DNA of 8,404 bases from Oscillospiraceae bacterium (lineage in GTDB: Bacteria; Bacillota; Clostridia; Oscillospirales; Oscillospiraceae), in assembly GCA_017620315.1 (NCBI GenBank), contig JAFZQQ010000055.1, positions 1 to 8,404 on the forward strand, read 5' to 3'. Position numbers and translations under genes: made by a program. The notes beneath the pieces were generated by a model. The model did not search any database. It had not been told where the DNA came from and was given only the letters and a program-made list of their open reading frames with translations. Position 1 is the stretch's first letter. The number at the start of each line of letters is the position of its first letter. Shown piece after piece: positions 1 through 7,253 of the stretch.

Positions 1-1
1 G

Positions 2-352
2 TATGACCTGGTGTGCAACGGCGTCGAGCTGTCCTCCGGCGCGGTGCGCAACCACGACCCGGAGATCATGGTCAAGGCGTTCGAGCTGGTGCGCCTCGGC
101 GAGGATGACGTCAAGGCAAAATTCCCCGCGATGTACAACGCCTTCTGCTACGGCGCGCCGCCGCATGCGGGTATTGCCCCGGGCGTTGACCGTATGGTGA
201 TGTTGCTCGCGGGCGAGGATTCCATCCGCGAGATCATCCCCTTCCCGATGAACAAGAACGCGCAGGACGTGATGATGGGCGCCCCGAGCGAGGTCACGCA
301 GAAGCAGCTCGACGAGCTCCACATCAAGGTCACCGCACACGAGAACGAATGA
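2..352 (+). CDS. aspS: Aspartyl-tRNA synthetase, C-terminal fragment (5' end outside window)
   Basis: Class II aminoacyl-tRNA synthetase that charges tRNA-Asp (or tRNA-Asx) with aspartate in the cytoplasm. Only the last 116 residues are present; the family is normally near 590 residues, so about four fifths lies to the left. The fragment opens with [20 protein letters not shown], the bacterial AspRS block that carries an 'NG.E..SG..R.H' pattern. It continues through [19 protein letters not shown], the class II motif 3 with its G.DR signature for ATP binding, and then [15 protein letters not shown], the usual AspRS C-terminal stretch. The stop TGA (350-352) overlaps the ATG of the next gene in an ATGA junction, so the downstream lipoprotein is probably translationally coupled. 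No frameshift is seen in the visible part. Recognition as AspRS is firm; whether it is discriminating or non-discriminating cannot be judged from this fragment. Confidence 0.95.
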   Translation, partial: YDLVCNGVELSSGAVRNHDPEIMVKAFELVRLGEDDVKAKFPAMYNAFCYGAPPHAGIAPGVDRMVMLLAGEDSIREIIPFPMNKNAQDVMMGAPSEVTQKQLDELHIKVTAHENE

Positions 353-1602
353 AGCAAAGAATTTTACTGCTTTTAATATCCTGTCTTATCCTGACGCTCG
401 CCGCCTGCGGCGAGCGTCAAGCAGATATGCCCTCAGAGCCGGAGAGCGTGACGACTGAGGAGATCGCGGAGCCGGAGCAGCCAAAGTATCTGCCTGAGAC
501 CGCGGAGGAGGCGCACGCGGCGGCGGACGCGGGTCAGAAGGACGAGGAAAAGCGGACGGCGGAGCTGGAAGCGCGGCTGCGCACGGTCGTCGAGGGCATG
601 ACGCTTGAAGAAAAGGTCGGGCAGCTGTTTTTCGTTCGGTGTCCGCGCTCGCAGGCGTCGGATAAGATCGCAAAATATCACCTCGGCGGACTGCTGCTTT
701 TCACGCGCGACTATAAGGACAACGACGACAACTGGCTCACCGCGGAGCAAATGACGGGAAAGCTGCAGGCGTTTCAGCTGACCGCGGAGCTGGACACGGG
801 CATACATCTGTTTATCGGCTCTGATGAGGAGGGCGGCGAGGTCACGCGCGCAAGCCGGAATCCGAACCTCTTCCCCTCGCGCTCAAAATCCCCGCAGGAG
901 CTGTACAATTCCGGAGGCATCGGTGAGGTACTCAACGACGCCGCGCAGAAGAACGACCTTTTGAAGAAATACGGCATAAACGTCAACTTTGCCCCGGTGG
1001 TCGATGTTTCCACCGATCCGGACGATTTTATCTACAGCCGCAGCCTCGGCAGGAACGCAGCCGAGACTATGGCCTACGCCGCAGGAGTGGTATCCGTGAT
1101 GAACGACGAGGGCGTCGGCGCGGTACTGAAGCACTTCCCCGGCTACGGAAACAACGCGGATACGCATACGGGCGTCGCCATTGACGAACGACCCCTGGAA
1201 TGGTTCGAGAAGTCAGACCTTGTTCCTTTTCTTGCGGGGATACGCGCAGACGCGCCCTTCGTGCTTGTGAGCCACAACATCGTCAAGTGCATGGACGAGA
1301 ACCTTCCGGCCTCCCTCTCCCCTGCCGTGCATCGCGTTCTGCGTGATATGGGCTTTGACGGCGTCGCGCTGACCGATGACCTTTCCATGCAGGCGGTCAG
1401 CGCCTACGCAGCAGACGGGAGCGTGGCGGTGATGGCGCTCAAGGCAGGAAACGACATGGTCGTGACGGAGGATTTTGAAACTCAGATACCGCTCGTCATT
1501 CAGGCGGTGCGCGACGGCACGCTGGACGAGGGCGTGATCGACGCCGCCTGCCTGCGCGTGCTCAAAATAAAGTACAAACTCGGACTGCTTAAATTGGGGT
1601 GA
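349..1602 (+). CDS. Glycoside hydrolase family 3 lipoprotein, beta-N-acetylhexosaminidase (NagZ-like)
   Basis: Predicted exo-enzyme releasing terminal N-acetylglucosamine from peptidoglycan fragments, anchored to the outer face of the membrane. It has 417 residues. A signal peptide with a hydrophobic core ends in the lipobox LAAC (17-20; Cys20 would be lipidated), followed by an acidic, Ala/Glu-rich linker to about residue 75. The GH3 TIM barrel starts at [26 protein letters not shown] is the substrate-pocket region. [15 protein letters not shown] begins at Lys261 and holds the Asp271-x-His273 dyad that serves as acid/base in NagZ-type GH3 enzymes. TDDLSM holds the likely nucleophile Asp343. 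The active-site loop is one residue shorter than the common KHFPGHGD-T-x-T-DSH form, but the D-x-H pair is kept. There is no C-terminal GH3 domain, as is normal for single-domain NagZ types. The start is fixed by the lipoprotein signal and the ATGA overlap with aspS; a separate Shine-Dalgarno site is weak. Function is inferred from motifs; the exact substrate is unknown. Confidence 0.9.
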   Translation: MKQRILLLLISCLILTLAACGERQADMPSEPESVTTEEIAEPEQPKYLPETAEEAHAAADAGQKDEEKRTAELEARLRTVVEGMTLEEKVGQLFFVRCPRSQASDKIAKYHLGGLLLFTRDYKDNDDNWLTAEQMTGKLQAFQLTAELDTGIHLFIGSDEEGGEVTRASRNPNLFPSRSKSPQELYNSGGIGEVLNDAAQKNDLLKKYGINVNFAPVVDVSTDPDDFIYSRSLGRNAAETMAYAAGVVSVMNDEGVGAVLKHFPGYGNNADTHTGVAIDERPLEWFEKSDLVPFLAGIRADAPFVLVSHNIVKCMDENLPASLSPAVHRVLRDMGFDGVALTDDLSMQAVSAYAADGSVAVMALKAGNDMVVTEDFETQIPLVIQAVRDGTLDEGVIDAACLRVLKIKYKLGLLKLG

Positions 1603-1607
1603 GAACG

Positions 1608-2758
1608 ATGGAAACCAAAAAACTCTATTATGCCGACCCATATATGCGTGAATTTACCGCGCGCGTGCTCTCCTGCGAGGAGACGAAGGGCGGCTTTGCC
1701 GTTGTGATGGACGAGACCGCCTTTATCCGGAGGGCGGCGGACAGCCCGCGGATCACGGCACGCTCGGCATGGTGCACGTGCTGGACGTACACGAGAAGGA
1801 CGGCGTCATCACGCATCTGTGCGACGGGCCGTTTGAGCCGGGCGAGACTGTCCGCGGCACTCTGGACTGGGCGCGCCGCCTCGACCATATGCAGCAGCAC
1901 TCGGGCGAGCATATCTGCTCGGGGCTGATCTGTGCGCGCTTCGGATGTGACAACGTGGGATTCCACATGGGCGCGGACAGCGTGACGATAGACTTCAACG
2001 CCGAAATAAGCTGGGACGAGCTCATGGAGCTCGAGCGCGCCGCGAACCGGTACATCTGCGAGGATCACGCGGTCGAGATCGGCTTTTACCGCGGCGCCGA
2101 GCTGGATACCATCGACTATCGCAGCAAAAAGCCGCTCGACGGCGACGTGCGCATCGTGCGCTTCCCGGGCGCGGACTGCTGCGCCTGCTGCGGCACGCAC
2201 GTCGCGCGCAGCGGCGAGGTAGGTCTGGTGAAGTTCCTCTCCTGCCAGAAGTTCCGCGAGGGCGTGAGGATAGAGCTTCTCTGCGGCGAGCGCGCCTATC
2301 GCTGTCTCGCAGTCTCGTGGGAGCAGAATCTCCGCGTGGCGCAGTCGCTTTCGGTGAAGCCGACGGACAGCGCCGCGGCGGTCGCGCGGCTCGAAAACGA
2401 GCTCGGCGCGCTCAAGCTGCGCGCCGCGAGGCTGGAAACGCAGGTGTTCGCGCAGGTCGCGGCAAGGCTTCACGGCGAGGGCGACGTGCTGCTCGTCGAG
2501 GACGACGATCTGTCGCCGGACAGCGTGCGCAGGCTCTGCGACGCTGTGCTGAACGAGTGCGGCGGACGCTGCGCGGTCTTCGCCGGCGCGGACGGCGCGT
2601 GGAAGTACGCCGTCGGCGAAAAGGACGGCGACCTCCGCGAGCTGGTCAAGGCGCTTAATACCGAGTTGAACGGGCGCGGCGGCGGCAAGCCCTTCTTCGC
2701 GCAGGGCAGCGCGGCATGTACAAAGAGTGATATCGAAGCGTTTTTTGCCAAAGCGTAA
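1608..2758 (+). pseudogene. Alanyl-tRNA editing protein (AlaX/DHHA1 type), split by a one-base frameshift
   Basis: Trans-editing hydrolase family related to the AlaRS editing domain, which clears mischarged Ser- or Gly-tRNA-Ala. The start ATG at 1608 follows GGGGTGAG (1596-1603), overlapping the stop of the GH3 gene. Frame 1 gives METKKLYYADPY through MDETAF (39 residues), then reads nonsense to a stop at 1926-1928. From 1724 a second frame reads YPEGGGQPADHGTLGMV and stays open to TAA at 2756-2758. FYPEGGGQP is the hallmark motif of the AlaX/AlaRS editing fold, so the two pieces were one 383-residue gene. One base is missing in the T run at 1722-1724 (CTTTATCC; CTTTTATCC restores the frame). 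Everything downstream is intact, including zinc ligands HSGEH and CCGTH and a DHHA1-like tail, and no other damage is seen. A sequencing or assembly error, a very recent mutation, or phase variation in a short T run are all possible. Confidence 0.85.
1769..2758 (+). CDS. Downstream open part of the alanyl-tRNA editing gene (zinc site and DHHA1 domain)
   Basis: This 329-residue frame is what an automatic caller would report alone; it is the bulk of the frameshifted editing gene described at 1608-2758. In it, H44-SGE-H48 (HxxxH) and C140-CGT-H144 (CxxxH) are the four zinc ligands shared by AlaX and the AlaRS editing domain, and VARSGEVG after the second pair matches the conserved '..TGE.G' strand. 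Residues about 190-225 (AAAVARLENELGALKLRAAR) look like the coiled coil of long AlaX proteins. The C-terminal third ends in GGGKPFFAQG (304 onward), the glycine-rich DHHA1 signature that in AlaRS helps bind the tRNA elbow. The ATG at 1769 has no Shine-Dalgarno sequence and lies inside the conserved fold, so independent initiation here is unlikely and would give a protein lacking the first strands and the GGGQP motif. Confidence 0.7.
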   Translation: MVHVLDVHEKDGVITHLCDGPFEPGETVRGTLDWARRLDHMQQHSGEHICSGLICARFGCDNVGFHMGADSVTIDFNAEISWDELMELERAANRYICEDHAVEIGFYRGAELDTIDYRSKKPLDGDVRIVRFPGADCCACCGTHVARSGEVGLVKFLSCQKFREGVRIELLCGERAYRCLAVSWEQNLRVAQSLSVKPTDSAAAVARLENELGALKLRAARLETQVFAQVAARLHGEGDVLLVEDDDLSPDSVRRLCDAVLNECGGRCAVFAGADGAWKYAVGEKDGDLRELVKALNTELNGRGGGKPFFAQGSAACTKSDIEAFFAKA

Positions 2759-2772
2759 TTACATTGACGCAT

Positions 2773-2810
2773 AAAAAGCAAAACCGGACGGCGCCGCAAG
2801 GCGCCGTCCG
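2773..2810 (-). terminator. Intrinsic terminator between convergent units (minus-strand polarity)
   Basis: A perfect 11-bp GC-rich stem (CGGACGGCGCC at 2785-2795 and its complement at 2800-2810) closes on a GCAA tetraloop of the stable GNRA class. Read on the minus strand, the stem is followed by TTTT-GC-TTTTT (2783-2773), an interrupted U tract, so it best serves the antiporter gene ending at 2836. The plus-strand side has no clear U tract (ATTGTCATTCAGTTG), but the hairpin probably also slows or stops transcripts from the aspS operon, which ends at 2758. Confidence 0.8.
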
Positions 2811-2835
2811 ATTGTCATTCAGTTGTTGTGTTGTA

Positions 2836-4356
2836 TTACGCGGTCTTTGTATTCACGGAGCGGAGGACGAGGATCGTGCCGACCATCAGCGCTATGCTCA
2901 GCGGCAGGCAGACGTACCAGGTGCGAACGAAGCCGGCGACCAGATAGGTCACGAGCGACACGCCCGCGGCGGTCAGCGCGTAGGGCAGCTGCGTGGAGAC
3001 GTGCTGTACGTGGTTGCACTGCGCGCCGGCGCTCGCCATGATCGTCGTGTCGGAGATGGGCGAGCAGTGGTCGCCGAGCACCGCGCCAGCCATGCAGGCG
3101 GAGATGGAGATGATCATCAGCTCGTTGCCCATGTTCGCGCCGAACACGTCGACCACGATGGGAATGAGGATGCCGAAGGTGCCCCAGCTCGTACCGGTCG
3201 CGAAGGCGAGGAAGCCGCCGACAACGAATACCAGCGCGGGCAGCAGGCTCATGAGCGCGTCGATGTGCGCGGCGCTGTCGACCAGCCCCGCGACGTACTC
3301 CTTCGCGCCGAGGGAGTCAGTCATCGCCTTGAGCGTCCATGCGAAGGTCAGCACCAATATAGCGGGCACCATCGCCTTGAAGCCCTCGGGAACGGCGTTC
3401 ATCACTTCGTTGAAGTTCAAAACGCGCGTCGCAAGATAGAAAATGATCGTGATGATCAGCGCCACGGCGGAGCCGTACATCAGGCCGACGGAGGCGTCGG
3501 AATTCGCAAAGGCGTCGGTGAAGCTCTCGCCTTCGAAGAAGCCGCCGGTATAGATCATTCCGACGACGCAGCAGACGATCAGCACAACGATCGGCACGAC
3601 CAGGTGCATCACCTTGCCCTTGCTGCTGACCGGCGGGGTGGGCATGTCCTCTGCGCCGGTGATGCTGGAATGCATCGTGTTCTTTTCCTCAAGCTCCTTT
3701 GCCAGCTCGGCGGTGCGCATCGGGCCGTAGTCAAATTTGCACAGCGCCAGCGCGATCATCATGGCGAGCGTCGTGAACGCGTAGAAGTTGTAAGGGATCG
3801 CGCGCACGAACAGGTCCAGGCCGTTCGCGCCGTCCACAAAGCCGGTCACCGCCGCCGCCCACGAGGAGATCGGGGCGATGATGCAAACCGGCGCCGCCGT
3901 CGCGTCGATGAGGTAGGCGAGCTTGACGCGGGTGATGCCGTGACGCTCCGCCAGAGGACTCATGACCGAGCCGACCGTGAGGCAGTTGAAATAGTCGTCA
4001 ATGAAGATCAGAACGCCCAGGGCGATGGTCGCGAGCTGCGCGCCGGTCTTGGTCTTAACGTGCTCGACCGACCAGCGGCCGAACGCCGCCGAGCCGCCCG
4101 CGCGGTTCATCAGCATGACGATCGCGCCGAGGATGACAAGAAAGACAAGGATGCCGACGTTCCAGCCGTCGATCAGCGAGCCGACCATGCCGTCGACAAA
4201 AACGTGTTCCAGCGTGCCGGTGAAGCTGAAGCCGGAGTACATCAGGCCGCCGACGAGGATGCCGATGAACAGCGACGAGTAGACCTCCTTCGTGATCAGC
4301 GCCAGAAGTATGGCGATGATCGGGGGAAGCAGCGCCCAGAAGGTGTTTTCAAACAT
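2836..4356 (-). CDS. Na+/H+ antiporter, NhaC family (Na_H_antiporter domain)
   Basis: Polytopic inner-membrane protein of 506 residues, of normal length for this family, with roughly 11-13 hydrophobic segments from LLPPIIAILLALI onward. Family marks are FIDDYFNCLTVGSVMSPL (about residues 117-134), LIDATAAPVCIIAPISSWAA, ATGTSWGTFGILIPI, and GDHCSPISDTTIM starting at Gly428, which carries charged and polar residues in membrane segments typical of NhaC/MalN-type exchangers. A hydrophilic loop (about 205-250, with ELAKELEEKN) separates two halves. ATG at 4354-4356 is preferred over the in-frame TTG at 4363-4365: AAAGGA (4372-4367) sits 10 bases from the ATG but only one base from the TTG. The gene stands alone, convergent with the aspS operon and divergent from the beta-helix gene. 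Family NhaC is well supported; the coupled substrate (Na+ for H+, or an organic acid exchange) cannot be told from sequence alone. Confidence 0.92.
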   Translation of the reverse strand: MFENTFWALLPPIIAILLALITKEVYSSLFIGILVGGLMYSGFSFTGTLEHVFVDGMVGSLIDGWNVGILVFLVILGAIVMLMNRAGGSAAFGRWSVEHVKTKTGAQLATIALGVLIFIDDYFNCLTVGSVMSPLAERHGITRVKLAYLIDATAAPVCIIAPISSWAAAVTGFVDGANGLDLFVRAIPYNFYAFTTLAMMIALALCKFDYGPMRTAELAKELEEKNTMHSSITGAEDMPTPPVSSKGKVMHLVVPIVVLIVCCVVGMIYTGGFFEGESFTDAFANSDASVGLMYGSAVALIITIIFYLATRVLNFNEVMNAVPEGFKAMVPAILVLTFAWTLKAMTDSLGAKEYVAGLVDSAAHIDALMSLLPALVFVVGGFLAFATGTSWGTFGILIPIVVDVFGANMGNELMIISISACMAGAVLGDHCSPISDTTIMASAGAQCNHVQHVSTQLPYALTAAGVSLVTYLVAGFVRTWYVCLPLSIALMVGTILVLRSVNTKTA

Positions 4357-4366
4357 GGCGGTCAAT

Positions 4367-4372
4367 TCCTTT
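4367..4372 (-). promoter_or_regulatory. Ribosome binding site of the antiporter gene
   Basis: AAAGGA on the minus strand, 10 bases before the ATG at 4356. It decides the start, because the alternative upstream TTG would leave only one base of spacing. Confidence 0.65.
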
Positions 4373-4417
4373 CGGTATTTGATTTGGGATGAGCTATCGC
4401 TTTATCCTGTGAAAGTA

Positions 4418-4445
4418 ATATTACATGATATTGCGGATTTGTCAA
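4418..4445 (-). promoter_or_regulatory. Sigma-A-type promoter of the antiporter gene
   Basis: On the minus strand a consensus TTGACA (-35, 4445-4440) is followed after 16 bp by TAATAT (-10, 4423-4418). This is a near-perfect housekeeping promoter, in an AT-rich island within a GC-rich window. Transcription would begin near 4411, giving a leader of about 55 bases. No riboswitch-like fold is obvious in the leader. Confidence 0.75.
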
Positions 4446-4480
4446 GATGAAACCGGGGTTGCGAGGCGCAAACATTTGTC

Positions 4481-4510
4481 TTTACAAGAGAGCTTTACAG
4501 GTGGTAAAAT
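4481..4510 (+). promoter_or_regulatory. Sigma-A-type promoter of the beta-helix protein gene
   Basis: TTTACA (4481-4486) and TAAAAT (4505-4510), 18 bp apart, form a good promoter with a leader of about 50 bases to the ATG at 4567. An overlapping second set, TTTACA at 4494-4499 and TGTAAT at 4517-4522 with a 17-bp spacer, could also work. The two -35-like hexamers are part of a direct repeat (CTTTACA at 4480 and 4493). Confidence 0.6.
4494..4508 (+). promoter_or_regulatory. Operator-like dyad overlapping the promoter
   Basis: TTTAC-AGGTG-GTAAA is a perfect 5-bp inverted repeat with a 5-base spacer that covers the spacer and -10 of the first promoter. A dyad in this place could bind a repressor dimer. 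It is short enough to occur by chance, and no regulator gene lies nearby. Confidence 0.3.
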
Positions 4511-4554
4511 GCGTATTGTAATGATAACCGAAGCTTTGACCGCAGTTGTATGAT

Positions 4555-4560
4555 GGAGGA
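4555..4560 (+). promoter_or_regulatory. Ribosome binding site of the beta-helix protein gene
   Basis: GGAGGA six bases before ATG 4567, a near-perfect Shine-Dalgarno sequence. It fixes the start at MKRKNRF and rules out the in-frame TTG at 4546, which lies upstream of the site. Confidence 0.85.
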
Positions 4561-4566
4561 AAAGCC

Positions 4567-7041
4567 ATGAAAAGGAAGAACAGATTCTTATCGATACTAT
4601 TGACGCTCTGCATGCTTGTCTCGCTCGCGCCCGCGGCGGCTCTGCCCGCCGACGCGAAATCCGGCGCCGCCAGCGTGACCGAGGGGGAAATGGTCAATTA
4701 TTACTCCACCCTTGAGTCCGCGCTGGACAACTGGACGGCGGGCACCATCCTCACGCTGCTTCAGAACGTCACGGTCAGCGAAACGATCGCCGCGCCGACG
4801 GATACATACTATAAGGAAAAGGCGGACAGCGGCACGCTGACCGATCAGGACGAGCTCATGCCCACGGGGCTGAACCTCAACGGCTGCAAGATGACAGCCG
4901 GCGATTCGCTGAGCACCCTGCTGAAGGTCGGGGAATACGCGTATCTCATCGTGATCGACGGCGACGGCAACGCCGCCGGCGGCAGTCTGACCGGCTGCAA
5001 GGCGAAAACGGTCGTGCAGACCACAGAGGATATGGCGGGCTGTGTATATGTTGCCCAAAACGGCGTTTTTGAGCTGCGGGGCGGCACAATCGGCGGCAAT
5101 ACCGCCATAACGGGCACCGTGACCGTCGAGGGAAAATTCACCATGACCGGCGGCAGCATCAGCGGCAATCGTGCGGTGATCGGCGGCGGCGTATATGTCG
5201 CTGGAAGCGCTGACGTCAATAACGGAAGATTTGCGATGCTGGGCGGCGAGATCCGTGAAAACGACGCCTACGGCTTCCCGGGCTCCGGCGGCGGAGGCGG
5301 GGTGTATGTCGACGCCGACGGCCTCTTTACGCTCCGCGACGACACGGAGAAAAAAACGGCTCCCGTTATCACGGGCAACCGCGCCAACTTGGGCGGCGGT
5401 GTGTTTGTGGTACCCAACGGCAATATGGTGATGGGCGGCAGCGTGACCGTCAGCGGGAACAAGGCGATCCGGGTGGAGGGCAGCGAGATCTCGGTCACGG
5501 GCGACGACAACCTCTGCGTCGCGCAGGAGGATATCGAAGGCGCGACATACAGCGGCTGGTGCTATATTTTCAGGGCGCTTGACGAGAACGCATGCATCGG
5601 CGCGACCATGGTAAAAAAAGCGACGGACGGACAGGGCGCCGTGTGTTACGACCGCGTGACCGGCACCTTCGTCTTCAGCCTCGGGGAGGGTTATTATGAA
5701 GCCACCACTGAGGACGCGAAGCGCTTTTTCAGCGACAGCGGGGATTACGAGACCTGCTGGGGGTCGTATTTCAAAGGCGTATCTCTTGAAACACCATGGC
5801 GTGCTCTGGGCGAAAAGCTGTACAACGGCAGCACCGATCCCGATAACCCGACGAGGCTCGTGCTGGAGAGGGACTATACCGCCGGTGAGAAGGATTACAG
5901 CCTTATGGTCGCCGCCGGGACCTATGTCGAGCTCGATCTGAACGGCCACGTCGTCAACTTCAACGGAGGCGGCCGCAGTCTGGACGTGAACGGCACGCTG
6001 ACGCTGAAGGACAACGGCACGACGCCGCGCTACGGCTACTGGACTGAAAATGGATACGTTCTGACGACAGATTTGGAAAGCGCAGCCGTTGCGGTCGACC
6101 TCTGCGACGTCTACAAGACCGGCGGCGTCCTCACCGGGGCGTTGGATGAGGCTTACTGCGGCGCCGTGATGGTCGGAGGCGCGACCGACAGCGGCACGCT
6201 CAATATGAAGGGCGGCGCCATCTGCGGCAACATCGGCTTTGTCGGCGGCGGCGTACTGGTCTACAACGGCGCGTTCAACATGAGCGGCGATGCCATCGTT
6301 TGCGCGAATTACGCGCTTAGCGCCGGCGGCGGCGTATACGTCGACTGCGCCGGGCTGAACGGCAAGCAGGAGGATTGTTTCGGCACGTTCAGCATGAGCG
6401 GCGGCCTTGTCGTGTCAAATTGGGCGGAGGAATACGGCGGCGGCGTACTGGTCGCGGCGGACGCCGGATATCTCCCCGGCGTGTTCAACGTCTCCGGCGA
6501 TGTGATCGTCTACGGAAATGTGGACGGCAAAGGAAACGACAGCAACGTCGTGTTGCTGCAAAGCGTGAACGAGGACGGCGTCCGTTCCTCCCGCTCCGTG
6601 CTCAACGTTGCCGGCGAGCTGGGCGAGGTCGCTAAGCTCGGCGTGACGCAGCTGTTGGAGAAGTACACGAATCAGGCGAGTAACATCAGCACGGTCGTGC
6701 CGCTTGTCGGTGTGTTCACGAACGGCCTTTCCGGTAAGGGCGAGGCGAGGGATTTCATCCCCGATCTCGAAGGCTTCGAGATCAGGATTGTGGACGGCGA
6801 GGCAATGCTGTTCGGCCCCTCGCTCATGAACGGCAAGGTGACCGCGCATGCGGGCGCGCTGCTGATCGTTGCGCAGTATACAGACGGTAAGCTGGACAAG
6901 GTGCAGACAGTGAAGCTCAGCGCGGAATGTGTGAATAAGACTCTGGAGGAGCTGGGCGTCGCGGTCCAGACCGGCGACTACAAGCTCATGCTCGTCAACG
7001 CGGACAATTTTGCCCCGCTCTGCGCCGCCTGGAGCAAATAA
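4567..7041 (+). CDS. Secreted beta-helix repeat protein with duplicated repeat blocks
   Basis: 824-residue exported protein of unknown role, probably an extracellular or surface protein. The signal peptide MKRKNRFLSILLTLCMLVS ends near PADA (cleavage likely after Ala30). Residues about 158-301 and 531-652 are runs of short Gly/Asn repeats of the type '..GG.I.GN.A..GGGVYV', which fit turns of a right-handed parallel beta-helix. Six copies of GGGV[YFL]V are seen. Each block is preceded by a similar lead-in: 'L.LL.NVTV...LNLNG' before the first, and LVLERDYTAG and VELDLNGHVVN before the second. The mature part has 16 cysteines, many for a Firmicute exoprotein. A C-terminal module from about residue 754 (ALLIVAQYTDGKL, ending FAPLCAAWSK) resembles the small closing domain common in large clostridial exoproteins. 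There is no LPXTG, SLH repeat, dockerin or C-terminal membrane span, so retention at the cell is unexplained. It is a single-gene unit with its own promoter. Related folds include adhesins and pectate-lyase-like enzymes, but no catalytic signature is recognised. Confidence 0.85.
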   Translation: MKRKNRFLSILLTLCMLVSLAPAAALPADAKSGAASVTEGEMVNYYSTLESALDNWTAGTILTLLQNVTVSETIAAPTDTYYKEKADSGTLTDQDELMPTGLNLNGCKMTAGDSLSTLLKVGEYAYLIVIDGDGNAAGGSLTGCKAKTVVQTTEDMAGCVYVAQNGVFELRGGTIGGNTAITGTVTVEGKFTMTGGSISGNRAVIGGGVYVAGSADVNNGRFAMLGGEIRENDAYGFPGSGGGGGVYVDADGLFTLRDDTEKKTAPVITGNRANLGGGVFVVPNGNMVMGGSVTVSGNKAIRVEGSEISVTGDDNLCVAQEDIEGATYSGWCYIFRALDENACIGATMVKKATDGQGAVCYDRVTGTFVFSLGEGYYEATTEDAKRFFSDSGDYETCWGSYFKGVSLETPWRALGEKLYNGSTDPDNPTRLVLERDYTAGEKDYSLMVAAGTYVELDLNGHVVNFNGGGRSLDVNGTLTLKDNGTTPRYGYWTENGYVLTTDLESAAVAVDLCDVYKTGGVLTGALDEAYCGAVMVGGATDSGTLNMKGGAICGNIGFVGGGVLVYNGAFNMSGDAIVCANYALSAGGGVYVDCAGLNGKQEDCFGTFSMSGGLVVSNWAEEYGGGVLVAADAGYLPGVFNVSGDVIVYGNVDGKGNDSNVVLLQSVNEDGVRSSRSVLNVAGELGEVAKLGVTQLLEKYTNQASNISTVVPLVGVFTNGLSGKGEARDFIPDLEGFEIRIVDGEAMLFGPSLMNGKVTAHAGALLIVAQYTDGKLDKVQTVKLSAECVNKTLEELGVAVQTGDYKLMLVNADNFAPLCAAWSK

Positions 7042-7062
7042 GAAAAACAGAAAAACCGCTCG

Positions 7063-7092
7063 CGCCGCCCTCCCGAAACCGGGAGGGCGGCG
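7063..7092. terminator. GC-rich hairpin after the beta-helix gene
   Basis: A perfect 13-bp stem (7063-7075 with 7080-7092) closes on AAAC, 21 bases after the stop at 7041. On the plus strand the stem is followed by ATCAGCTTGTC, which is only weakly U-rich, so it may need Rho or act mainly as a 3'-end stabiliser. On the minus strand TTTTT-C-TG-TTTTT lies 7 bases beyond the stem, also imperfect. The position makes a terminator role likely, but the U tract is poor in both directions. Confidence 0.55.
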
Positions 7093-7121
7093 ATCAGCTT
7101 GTCTATGAAGGCCCCGCAGGG

Positions 7122-7143
7122 TTTGCCGCCCGCAGGCGGCAAA
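7122..7143. repeat. Perfect inverted repeat (9-bp stem, CGCA loop)
   Basis: TTTGCCGCC (7122-7130) and GGCGGCAAA (7135-7143) around a CGCA loop. The stem is followed by ATGAACC on the plus strand, and no U tract is present, so it is not a standard terminator on that strand. Part of the hairpin cluster in the spacer. Confidence 0.6.
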
Positions 7144-7253
7144 TGAACCTGATCGTATTTTCCACCGACACGCGCGGGGGAAATACACCTTGCACGGAGC
7201 GGAAGCAGCCGAAGCGCCGCCAGCGGCGGATGAAGCGAGGCTGTTTCGAGGCA

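Noticed and set aside
1715..1745. Programmed -1 frameshifting to join the two parts of the editing gene
   Set aside because: There is no X-XXY-YYZ slippery heptamer in the proper frame; slipping from TTT to CTT would mispair the first codon base, and this family is not known to use recoding.
1628..2473. 281-residue minus-strand open frame
   Set aside because: Antisense of the editing gene, whose plus-strand frames carry the zinc ligands and conserved motifs.
4363..4365. TTG as start of the antiporter gene
   Set aside because: It would leave a single base between the Shine-Dalgarno sequence and the start; the ATG three codons downstream has workable spacing.
2764..4392. 542-residue plus-strand open frame
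   Set aside because: Exact antisense of the antiporter; His/Asp/Arg/Gln-rich composition with no hydrophobic core or domain is typical of a mirror frame in GC-rich DNA.
4597..5949. 450-residue minus-strand open frame
   Set aside because: Antisense of the beta-helix gene; the plus strand has a signal peptide, ribosome binding site and repeats, while this frame shows no recognisable domain.
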